Positions 16,419 to 22,995 of a stretch of DNA of 22,995 bases are shown piece by piece. The translations under genes were made by a program, and so were the position numbers. Each line of letters begins with the position of its first letter. Within the stretch, counting starts at the first letter, position 1. The notes below the pieces were generated by a model that saw only the letters and a program-made list of their open reading frames with translations, ran no database searches and was not told the DNA's origin. Source of the DNA: CAZSWS01 sp964610765. Lineage in GTDB: Bacteria; Bacteroidota; Bacteroidia; Bacteroidales; Tannerellaceae. The DNA lies in NCBI GenBank assembly GCA_964610765.1, contig CAZSWS010000046.1:1-22995 (forward strand). The letters run 5' to 3'.

Positions 16419-17711
16419 TTAATTATTCTCAGCCAAATAATCAGGAGGAGATGGTAAAACCTGAAGCCGTACCATTTCAATTTTTGTTTCTGTTACTTTG
16501 ACTATTTTGAATGAATATTTGTCAATAATGATTTTTTCATTCAGTTTGGGTAGTCGCTGGTAGTAATGTAAAATGAATCCGGCAACAGTAACGTAGTCGT
16601 CAGATTCAGGGAGGTCTAAATCGAATGTCTCATTCAGGGTGTCTATCTCTATCCGGCCGGACAAAATATATTCATCATCTCCCACTTTCTTTGCGATGTG
16701 CTGTGGCTGGTCATGTTCGTCTTCAATTTCCCCGAAAATTTCTTCTACTAAATCTTCCAGTGTTACTATACCGGCTGTCCCTCCAAATTCATCTACTACC
16801 ACCGCCATGCTTTTCTTTGTTTGCATAAGCGTTTTCATTAATTTCTTGGCAGCCATCGTTTCGGGAACGATAGGTACAGCATTGAGGTGCTCTAGCCAAT
16901 TGTCCGGATTGTTGAAAAGCTCAGATGAGTGTACATAGCCTAATACGTGATCAATGTCTTCGTCATAGATTAGTATCTTAGAAAAACCGGTTTCAGTAAA
17001 CATGGAGATGAGCTCCTTCAGCTGAACATTTTTATCGCTTGCTACTATCTCAGTCCTGGGAACAATACAATCACGGAGGCGGATATTTGAAAACTCCAAT
17101 GCGTTTTGGAGGATTTTTACATCTTTCTCAATAGTTGTCGTATCACGCTGCGTGTCATCCATACTTTTAAGAAGAATCGTGTCAAAGCTTTCTTTGTCAA
17201 AAAAAGCTTTTGTGATAAAGTCTGTATGCGACTTAACATGGAAAAGACGATCCAGTACGTTAAGAGATTTATTCCATAGATCGGCTAGGGGAGATAAGAT
17301 AAAATAGATAACTACCAGGGGAATAGAAAAAATGTTCATCACTTGTTTGATGCAAAAACTGCTGATTAAATGAGGAATGATGAGTCCAAAGATTACTAGT
17401 CCCAGAGAAAGAAGAAGCATCACACCAGACTTTTCCAACAAGTTTGTTTGTATAAAAAGCGGATCTGTTTCTATCCACGTGAGCGCTGAGAAAATATAGA
17501 CCAGAAAAGAAGTGATGATGCAGATTTTGATAACACTAGTGAAACGAACGGCATTTTGATAGAATATATCTAAAATCTTACGCATACTGCCTTTGTTTGT
17601 TTCGGCAGATAGATACCAGATGCGTCCGGAAAGGACAAAAGAATGCCTGATTGCTTCGAACAGTGCAAAACAACCTAGTGAAATTAGTAAGTAGGTGAGA
17701 TAAATGCTCAT
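16419..17711 (-). CDS. CNNM/CorC-type transporter-associated protein (hemolysin family)
   Basis: The 430-residue inner-membrane protein has a CNNM (DUF21) N-terminus with about four hydrophobic segments in the first 165 residues. A CBS pair follows, including IVPRTEIVA (from 216) and DEFGGTAGIVTLEDLVEEIFGE (DEFGG at 307-311). A CorC/HlyC C-terminal domain (about 345-425) completes it. The family is linked to magnesium or cobalt handling; GldE of gliding Bacteroidetes belongs here too. The old label hemolysin does not reflect a proven toxin role. It follows lptC by 7 bases and is the last gene of the operon; about 100 bases separate it from rex. Confidence 0.9.
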   Translation of the reverse strand: MSIYLTYLLISLGCFALFEAIRHSFVLSGRIWYLSAETNKGSMRKILDIFYQNAVRFTSVIKICIITSFLVYIFSALTWIETDPLFIQTNLLEKSGVMLLLSLGLVIFGLIIPHLISSFCIKQVMNIFSIPLVVIYFILSPLADLWNKSLNVLDRLFHVKSHTDFITKAFFDKESFDTILLKSMDDTQRDTTTIEKDVKILQNALEFSNIRLRDCIVPRTEIVASDKNVQLKELISMFTETGFSKILIYDEDIDHVLGYVHSSELFNNPDNWLEHLNAVPIVPETMAAKKLMKTLMQTKKSMAVVVDEFGGTAGIVTLEDLVEEIFGEIEDEHDQPQHIAKKVGDDEYILSGRIEIDTLNETFDLDLPESDDYVTVAGFILHYYQRLPKLNEKIIIDKYSFKIVKVTETKIEMVRLQVLPSPPDYLAENN

Positions 17712-17718
17712 AATTGAT

Positions 17719-18537
17719 TTACTCTGTTTTTTCCGGAATTAATTCCGGCTGTTCTTCTTCTAAAATCTCTACCGGTTCAGCAAGCCTTTTTAGCTTGGTG
17801 TTGTCAATAGGAGTATCTGGCTCTAATGGTTGTGGTTGACTAATCAAAGAGTCTTGTATTAGTTTTTGCTTTTGAGGGGTCATTTTCTCAACCGTACTTT
17901 TGGTCGAGTCAGCCGCAGCTGATCGTATACTATCGTTGGGTTCTTCCTCATATTCAAACTGTCCCTGTTGATTGAATATCCGGTGTTTTTCCATATTCTG
18001 ATTGGCTTCAAACCCTATCCCGGTTGTAATCATCCCCTCTTCTGACTTGGTTATTTTTATAAATCTATCAGAGTAGAAAGTTCGGTCTTTTTGCTTTTGA
18101 TCCACATAGAGTAAGGAGGTTTCTATGCGTTCCCCTTTTTTGACATTGGTGATATCTACATTGCCAATCAGCTTTATAAACTCCCTTTTTTCATAATAAT
18201 AAGCGGTATCAGCTTTTATAGTCATTTCGGTTTGAAATAGCGAGTCAAACTGTTCAATGTATATACCGTCCGGGAAAAGAATATAGGGGTCTTTGGCTTT
18301 ACTGAAATAGAGCCATTCGTTCGTGATTAGTTTGTAGCGTGTGATGCCCGAGTCTGAAATTAACGAACTAACATCTGTAGTCCGCATAGTGTAAGAAGAA
18401 TCCGGGTTGAATTTGTTTGATACAATTTCTTTTTGCTCTTCGCGGCAAGCTGATAAAAGCGTGATTAAGATGAATGTAATTTGAAAAAGTACACTTTTGT
18501 TGATAGTTACCGTTTTACGAAGAAAACGAACGTTCAT
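17719..18537 (-). CDS. lptC: LPS export ABC transporter periplasmic protein LptC
   Basis: LptC anchors the periplasmic bridge that carries lipopolysaccharide from the inner membrane to the outer membrane. A hydrophobic segment ends in LLSACREE, so Cys31 may be lipidated, unlike the plain membrane anchor of E. coli LptC. The central part (about 50-190) has the OstA-like beta-jellyroll pattern (TRYKLITNEWLYFSKAKDP, FPDGIYIEQFD, ADTAYYYEKREFIKLIGNV). A charged, proline-rich tail of about 70 residues follows, making the 272-residue protein much longer than the E. coli one (191). It sits 14 bases after an outer-membrane barrel gene and 7 bases before the CNNM gene. Confidence 0.88.
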   Translation of the reverse strand: MNVRFLRKTVTINKSVLFQITFILITLLSACREEQKEIVSNKFNPDSSYTMRTTDVSSLISDSGITRYKLITNEWLYFSKAKDPYILFPDGIYIEQFDSLFQTEMTIKADTAYYYEKREFIKLIGNVDITNVKKGERIETSLLYVDQKQKDRTFYSDRFIKITKSEEGMITTGIGFEANQNMEKHRIFNQQGQFEYEEEPNDSIRSAAADSTKSTVEKMTPQKQKLIQDSLISQPQPLEPDTPIDNTKLKRLAEPVEILEEEQPELIPEKTE

Positions 18538-18551
18538 GTTTCAGCCCTCTT

Positions 18552-19850
18552 TTAGTCAAGTTTACGTTTTCTAAACCACATTTCATTAAAGGTCAGATTG
18601 AGTGTAATTCTGAAGTATTGTTCGTCAATCATGGCTTTCAATTCCGGTTTGACCTTTACATATTCTAATGAGAAGTTGATAACAGAGCGATAGTCTACAA
18701 GAGGAAGTCCTAGCCCCAGGCTAGCTCCATACTCTTTATAGCTTCCTTTTTGCACGTTGTTCATCGCATCTCTGGCGTCTACCTTTAGGTATGAGTTGCT
18801 ATAGTGCAATCCGGCTCTATATTTAACGCGTTTAAAATAGTTCCTCTCGTACATGTTCGGGATATACTCACCGCCTAAGGCTACGCGCATTCTATTTTTA
18901 AACTGATTGCTTTTGTCAAAAAACTTCGCGTCTTTCCATTGCTGCAATTGTACGTCAGCCCCAACTGTGAATTTATTTGTCCGATTGTATGATACACCGA
19001 ATCCAAAAGAGTTAGGTATTTCAAAACCTTGGTTTTTGATGGTGTCTCCTTGCGATTCGACATTTACCCATCTGATATTGGTCGATTCAGAATTCATTTT
19101 CTTTCCGGGAGAGAAAACAGCTCCCAATACGAGGTTGTCTGTTTTGCTCAATGGATGTGTGTAATGAACGCCAAGGTCAAATTTGACATCATTGATTTTA
19201 ATTCTTTTGTTCCAATAGTTTTTGTCTGAACCGGTTGAGGCTATAGAGTCTGTCTCGCCGGAGTGTGTAAGTGTTCCAAACATATACCCCACGTTTACTC
19301 CTATCGAGAGCCTCTTTTTCCATAGGTCATAGGCAAGACCGGCATATATTTCAGAAAGGCTGCCATTCCCTTTATATCGTTCGATATAGTAGAGTTGATC
19401 ATTCGCAGAAGGATTGTCGGTGGCTTTGGCCATAAAGTCATATCCGACATGACTAAAAGGTATTAATCCAACACTCATGCCTAAGCCTTTTGCTAGAGGA
19501 AACTGCATGGCTAAGTATTCGATGTTCCCATTCATGTCATTTTGTTTCTTACCCAAACCATCTTTAAACCAAGAGAACTGTGCCATCACTCCAAAGTCAA
19601 AAAGGAAAGTAAGTGAGTCCATGGCCGAATAAGATGCCGGGTTCATCGGGTTTATTTGATTAGGCATGCGTAGTCCTACGCCAAGTCCTCCCATGGCTCT
19701 TCCTGCTCCAAGTGAGCGATCGGCTATTTCTCCATATCCGTAGCGTGTGTAGGGAGAGTTCGTGTTGTTTTGGGCAAACAATGTTATTTGAGTGAAAATA
19801 AATACACTGAGTATTATTAGTTTCTTTATCCTTAACATGGGTATTACCAT
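18552..19850 (-). CDS. Conserved outer-membrane beta-barrel protein (FadL/OmpP1-like), function unknown
   Basis: A signal peptide ending near Ala26-Gln27 is followed by SPYTRYGYGE and GGLGVGLRMPNQINPMNPASYSAMDS. This Gly/Asn-Pro pattern is typical of FadL/PorV-like barrels. The rest is amphipathic beta-strands with aromatic girdles, ending RITLNLTFNEMWFRKRKLD. The frame opens at 19850, but the Met at residue 5 (base 19838) gives a better signal peptide (MLRIKKL) and may be the true start. It heads an operon with lptC, so a role in the outer membrane or in envelope assembly is plausible but unproven. I know of similar proteins beside lptC in other Bacteroidetes, without an assigned function. 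Confidence 0.75.
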   Translation of the reverse strand: MVIPMLRIKKLIILSVFIFTQITLFAQNNTNSPYTRYGYGEIADRSLGAGRAMGGLGVGLRMPNQINPMNPASYSAMDSLTFLFDFGVMAQFSWFKDGLGKKQNDMNGNIEYLAMQFPLAKGLGMSVGLIPFSHVGYDFMAKATDNPSANDQLYYIERYKGNGSLSEIYAGLAYDLWKKRLSIGVNVGYMFGTLTHSGETDSIASTGSDKNYWNKRIKINDVKFDLGVHYTHPLSKTDNLVLGAVFSPGKKMNSESTNIRWVNVESQGDTIKNQGFEIPNSFGFGVSYNRTNKFTVGADVQLQQWKDAKFFDKSNQFKNRMRVALGGEYIPNMYERNYFKRVKYRAGLHYSNSYLKVDARDAMNNVQKGSYKEYGASLGLGLPLVDYRSVINFSLEYVKVKPELKAMIDEQYFRITLNLTFNEMWFRKRKLD

Positions 19851-20024
19851 CTATAAATGTTCAATTCTTCTTTCATGAAATCAACTGCAAAGAAAAACAA
19901 AATACGTGAATTAATCAGCGAATCAACAAAAGAACATACATTTTAGCATATCTTTTTGTTTATCTAGGGGTTATTTTAAGAAGTCTCACGACTTCAGCAG
20001 GCGATTTCAAGCTTTTTGTCAGGC

Positions 20025-20831
20025 CTATATACTGCTGGCTTTGATAGCCCGAATAATGGCCGAAGTGAATCCGGCATGGTCAAGCTCGTTGATGCCTTTA
20101 ATCGTAATTCCACCGGGAGTGGTCACCTTGTCTATGGCCTCTTCAGGATGAATATCCAGCTCTTTAAGAAGCTCAACAGCACCTTTGATGGTTTGCATCA
20201 CAATGGTTTGAGCCTGCTTAGGATAAAACCCTAATTCAACACCGGCTTCAGATGCTGCGCGTATATATTTAAAGACAAATGCGATTCCGCATGAAGCAAG
20301 GGCGGTTGCCCCACCAATCAGTTTTTCATCAATAATCATGGTGTCACCCACTTCTGCAAAAAGCCGGGAGACCATATCCACTTGCTCTTCGGTTGCGTTA
20401 AACTCGGATATGAAAGTCATACTTTCTGAAACTTCAGCAGCGATATTCGGAATGGCTCTGAATAAGGTTGGAATGCTTGCTTGGTAGCTTCTTTTTTCTT
20501 TTAAAAGCAGTTCGGTCAGTTCAGGCAGGGTGATTCCTGCTGCTATGGATACGATGATTTGATTGTCAAAGTCTATAACTTCAGATATATCACTGATAAC
20601 GTTTTCTATGAACCAGGGTTTTACACTCAGTAAAATGACATCAGCCTCTTTGGCTGCCTCTCGGTTTTTGTTGGTCACATTGATGAGCGCATTTTTTCTT
20701 TTTATATCTTCTCTGACTTTTTCCGATATATCTGCACATGTGATATCGGAAGGATGAATCATTTTACCTTCTGCTAAGCCTAAAGCTATGGCACCTCCCA
20801 TGTTGCCGGCGCCGATAATTGCAATTTTCAT
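20025..20831 (-). CDS. proC: Pyrroline-5-carboxylate reductase
   Basis: ProC carries out the last step of proline synthesis, NAD(P)H-dependent reduction of pyrroline-5-carboxylate to proline. The 268-residue length is standard. An N-terminal Rossmann fold is shown by IGAGNMGGA (residues 6-14). DVILLSVKPW and IVSIAAGITLPEL lie mid-protein, then SIPTLFRAIPNIAAEV. The C-terminal dimerisation domain carries KVTTPGGITIKGINELDHAGF. It is transcribed divergently from the peptidase gene with a gap of about 200 bases. No other proline or arginine gene adjoins it. Confidence 0.95.
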   Translation of the reverse strand: MKIAIIGAGNMGGAIALGLAEGKMIHPSDITCADISEKVREDIKRKNALINVTNKNREAAKEADVILLSVKPWFIENVISDISEVIDFDNQIIVSIAAGITLPELTELLLKEKRSYQASIPTLFRAIPNIAAEVSESMTFISEFNATEEQVDMVSRLFAEVGDTMIIDEKLIGGATALASCGIAFVFKYIRAASEAGVELGFYPKQAQTIVMQTIKGAVELLKELDIHPEEAIDKVTTPGGITIKGINELDHAGFTSAIIRAIKASSI

Positions 20832-20967
20832 ATATGTATATTTTAGTTCTTTCTAGTATTGTCTTGCAGCGGTTTTACCTGCTTGTAGCGAATATGTACA
20901 CCAATTGAAAAGCATATAAGCCTATTAAGTTTTGTGATAATTGATTATGCTTAACTACTTTTCGTGT

Positions 20968-20975
20968 TATCTTTG
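20968..20975 (+). promoter_or_regulatory. Possible -7 box of the peptidase gene
   Basis: TATCTTTG matches TAnnTTTG and lies 57 bases before the ATG at 21033, in front of an A-rich leader. No good -33 box is found at the usual distance. Confidence 0.35.
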
Positions 20976-21032
20976 CAGTTCTAAAGTAAAACTTAATTTA
21001 TTATCTATCAAAAATAAACAAAAAAATCAACC

Positions 21033-22214
21033 ATGAGAAAAAAAGCTACTTTAATTAGCATCTTGTTGTTAGCAGCGATTGGTATAACACAAGCTCAAAA
21101 TGAAAAGTATGAATTCACCCCGGTAAAAGAACTGAAAATAACTCCGGTGAAAAATCAAAACCGTGCAGGCACTTGTTGGTCGTATGCTGCGTTAGGGTTC
21201 TTTGAGTCTGAACTTCTTCGTATAGGTAAAGGCGAGTATGACCTTTCTGAAATGTTTATCGTCAACCATTCTTACAGAGATAAAGCTGAAAAATATGTAC
21301 GCATGCATGGCAAAATAGGTTTTGCACAAGGAGGCGTATTTCAAGATGTACCGTATGTGATGGAACATTACGGAATTGTTCCTGACGAAGTATATCGAGG
21401 ATTAGAATATGGTGAAGATATGCACGTACACAGTGAAATGGAGAAGCTTGCATCCAACTTTGTAGAAGGTGTTGTGGCAAATCCCAATAAAAAACTATCT
21501 CCTGTATGGAAAAAGGCATACAATGGAATTATAGATGCATATTTAGGCGAGCTTCCTACTTCTTTTGAATATAAAGGAAAGAACTATACTCCCCAAAGCT
21601 TTTCTGAGTCGTTAGGCTTGAACTATGACGATTATGTGTCGCTAACTTCTTTTACACATCATCCGTTCTATACTTCTTTTGCTGTAGAAATACCGGACAA
21701 CTGGCGTTGGTGTCCCTCATATAACATACAAGTGCAAGAACTGACAGAAGTGATTGATCATGCGATTAACAGTGGATATACGGTAGCTTGGGCCTCTGAC
21801 GTAAGTGAAAAAGGATTTAACCGCAACGGTGTTGGTGTGTTGATTGATGTGAACAATCCGGAAGCAGCCGGGTCTGACCAGGCCAGATGGATTGGCTTGA
21901 ACACCTCGCAAAGAGATGCTGAAATCAATAAAATGCTGGAAGGTCCTATCAATGAACCGGAAGTAACGCAAGAAGAACGTCAAGAGGGTTTTGATAACTA
22001 TCAAACTACAGACGACCACTTAATGTTGATTTATGGTATAGCCAAAGACCAAAACGGGAAAGAGTATTACATGGTGAAAAACTCTTGGGGAACCGCTAGT
22101 AAATATGAAGGAATATGGTATGTTTCTAAAGCCTTCGTACAAGCTAAAACTACAACCTTAGGTGTGAATAAAAACTCTATTCCTAAAGGCATCCGCTCCA
22201 AATTGAATCTGTAA
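21033..22214 (+). CDS. Secreted papain-like peptidase, aminopeptidase C/bleomycin hydrolase type (C1)
   Basis: The catalytic set of clan CA peptidases is complete: Gln42 (oxyanion hole) and Cys48 in NQNRAGTCWSYA, His329 in TDDHLMLIYG, and Asn350 in MVKNSWGT. The long insertion between Cys and His and the DLSEMFIVNH motif place it with the PepC/bleomycin hydrolase group rather than true papains. An N-terminal signal peptide (about 1-21, ending ITQAQN) indicates export to the periplasm or beyond, whereas classic PepC is cytosolic. At 393 residues it is somewhat shorter than classic members. No type IX sorting domain is seen at the C-terminus. The gene is single and ends at a strong terminator. 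Confidence 0.9.
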   Translation: MRKKATLISILLLAAIGITQAQNEKYEFTPVKELKITPVKNQNRAGTCWSYAALGFFESELLRIGKGEYDLSEMFIVNHSYRDKAEKYVRMHGKIGFAQGGVFQDVPYVMEHYGIVPDEVYRGLEYGEDMHVHSEMEKLASNFVEGVVANPNKKLSPVWKKAYNGIIDAYLGELPTSFEYKGKNYTPQSFSESLGLNYDDYVSLTSFTHHPFYTSFAVEIPDNWRWCPSYNIQVQELTEVIDHAINSGYTVAWASDVSEKGFNRNGVGVLIDVNNPEAAGSDQARWIGLNTSQRDAEINKMLEGPINEPEVTQEERQEGFDNYQTTDDHLMLIYGIAKDQNGKEYYMVKNSWGTASKYEGIWYVSKAFVQAKTTTLGVNKNSIPKGIRSKLNL

Positions 22215-22228
22215 GAATCAATTTACCA

Positions 22229-22282
22229 AGATATACAAAAGCCCCTTGTTTCAAATGCGAAACAAGGGGCTTTTGTATATCT
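22229..22282 (+). terminator. Strong terminator hairpin after the peptidase gene
   Basis: A perfect 24-bp stem pairs 22229-22252 with 22259-22282 around a 6-base loop (AAATGC). The core is GCCCCTTGTTTC/GAAACAAGGGGC followed by TTTT. It begins 14 bases after the stop codon. Confidence 0.85.
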
Positions 22283-22456
22283 GTATATGCTGAAGAAAGA
22301 AACAAACAGGTTGTTTTTAATCGCAACTTGCTTTAATATGTAAGCATCCACGATGTAAACGCAGACCGTTCCGTCATGCAGCAAAAGACAAGTAGAACAG
22401 GATGAATACAGCGAAAGTGTAAACCTATTTCATGAAAAGAATACGTACAACTCATG

Positions 22457-22542
22457 TTTCAACGCTTGTTAGAAGAGCTTTCAACCCACGTCAAAAGCTC
22501 TTTCGACGAGCGTCAAAAGAGCTTTTAACGGCTGTTGAAAGC
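22457..22542. repeat. Four tandem 22-base quasi-palindromic units
   Basis: Units lie at 22457-22478, 22479-22500, 22501-22522 and 22523-22542 (the last is 20 bases). They read roughly TTTCAACGnnCGTyaAAAGAGC: for example TTTCGACGAGCGTCAAAA in unit 3 and TTTTAACGGCTGTTGAAA in unit 4. Each unit is close to a dyad, and the four-base linkers alternate between GAGC and GCTC. Confidence 0.8.
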
Positions 22543-22655
22543 TTAGTTATCCCTATCGAATTTTCTAAATGCCTATATACTAATTAGATACTCGCTGTAT
22601 GCATTTGCTGAGATGTTCTTTCAGATTTCTGCGTTCCTATCTAACGAAAACACCC

Positions 22656-22706
22656 CTCCTTGTCATTCCGTGCCTCTCCTTGTCATTCCGTGCTCCGACA
22701 CGGAAT
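22656..22706. repeat. Duplicated 18-base motif with a palindrome in the second copy
   Basis: CTCCTTGTCATTCCGTGC occurs at 22656-22673 and again at 22676-22693. The second copy runs into an inverted repeat, ATTCCGTG (22685-22692) and CACGGAAT (22699-22706), with a 6-base loop. Confidence 0.7.
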
Positions 22707-22804
22707 CGCATCAGCCGCGGCGGTCATCAATAGCTGGTTTGATGCTATCAAACAATCCCCGAATGTAAAGTCCATGCTCTTCTCCTTTGTGTTTTCTCCT
22801 TATT

Positions 22805-22870
22805 GAATACCTACGGCATTCCAAGCCCTATATGTTATGTGGTTCTACCCATATATAATCCCTACGGGAT
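22805..22870. repeat. REP-like pair of hairpins with TAC loops
   Basis: GAATACCTACGGCATTC (22805-22821) and ATCCCTACGGGAT (22858-22870) are two short inverted repeats, both with a TAC loop and both containing CCTACGG. They flank a further partial dyad (ATGTGG...CCATAT). Paired small palindromes like this are typical of REP-type intergenic elements; from memory, similar sequences recur in Bacteroides genomes. Confidence 0.55.
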
Positions 22871-22942
22871 AAAGGAAAAAATATAAAGTAGGAAAGAGGG
22901 AAAGTTATGCCCTATACTCAGCTATATCTAATGAAACGATTG

Positions 22943-22967
22943 TAGGGGCTGACTGGCAGTCGCCCTA
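22943..22967. repeat. GC-rich hairpin near the right edge
   Basis: TAGGG (22943-22947) pairs with CCCTA (22963-22967), and GACT (22951-22954) with AGTC (22958-22961) around GGC. The sides differ by small bulges. No gene ends here within the window, so it is more likely a repeat element than a terminator. Confidence 0.45.
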
Positions 22968-22995
22968 TTCTTTCAAAGGATGAGATAGTCCGATT

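Larger units (their letters stand above)
22283..22995. other. Gene-free, repeat-rich intergenic region
   Basis: No convincing coding frame is seen on either strand. Bases 22283 to about 22456 and 22543-22654 show nothing I can interpret. The rest holds the tandem array, the duplicated motif and the hairpins listed separately. The region continues past the window edge. Confidence 0.6.

Noticed and set aside
22283..22995. CRISPR array or insertion sequence in the repeat-rich end
   Set aside because: The repeats are contiguous 22-base units without unique spacers, and there are no cas genes, transposase frame or terminal inverted repeats.

Overview
The window looks like a Bacteroidales chromosome, most likely Bacteroidaceae. 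The evidence is a SusC/SusD outer-membrane pair, PorV and LptC of Bacteroidetes type, a Rex-type repressor, start regions that are A-rich and lack a strong Shine-Dalgarno, and several promoters of the Bacteroides form (TTTG-like -33 box and TAnnTTTG -7 box). I see no phage, no intact transposase, no rRNA or tRNA, and no CRISPR array. Most of the window is core genome. The accessory material is the SusC/SusD locus in the middle and a repeat-rich intergenic stretch at the right end.

Left part (1-5654). The 3' end of an unidentified gene is followed by a two-gene operon: an ABC-F translation ATPase of the YbiT group, whose second ATP site is degenerate, and an LtaS-like membrane phosphotransferase. 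A MalY/PatB-type C-S lyase converges on them from the minus strand. A small DMT-family membrane protein is transcribed divergently from the lyase.

Middle (5655-11542). An AT-rich leader of about 640 bases precedes a SusC/SusD pair for uptake of an unknown glycan or other large nutrient. No glycosidase, sigma/anti-sigma pair or hybrid two-component regulator accompanies it. A 29-codon frame in the leader ends on the susC start codon. A perfect 40-base palindrome separates susD from the next, convergent operon.

Minus-strand operon 1 (16314 down to 11544). The order is rex, an FAH-family hydrolase, porV, ispF, a SUI1/eIF1-like factor, a bile acid:sodium symporter-family transporter and a DUF695 protein. 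Spacings are 0 to 8 bases except for 76 bases before porV. The porV-ispF neighbourhood is the one known from Porphyromonas, but the protease gene porU is not there.

Minus-strand operon 2 (19850 down to 16419). An outer-membrane beta-barrel protein, LptC and a CNNM/CorC-type CBS protein form an envelope-biogenesis operon. Upstream lies proC (minus). Divergent from proC is a signal-peptide-bearing papain-like peptidase of the aminopeptidase C/bleomycin hydrolase type, which ends at a strong terminator.

Right end (22283-22995). No gene is visible. The stretch holds four tandem 22-base quasi-palindromic units, a duplicated 18-base motif next to a palindrome, two REP-like hairpins with TAC loops, and a further GC-rich hairpin.
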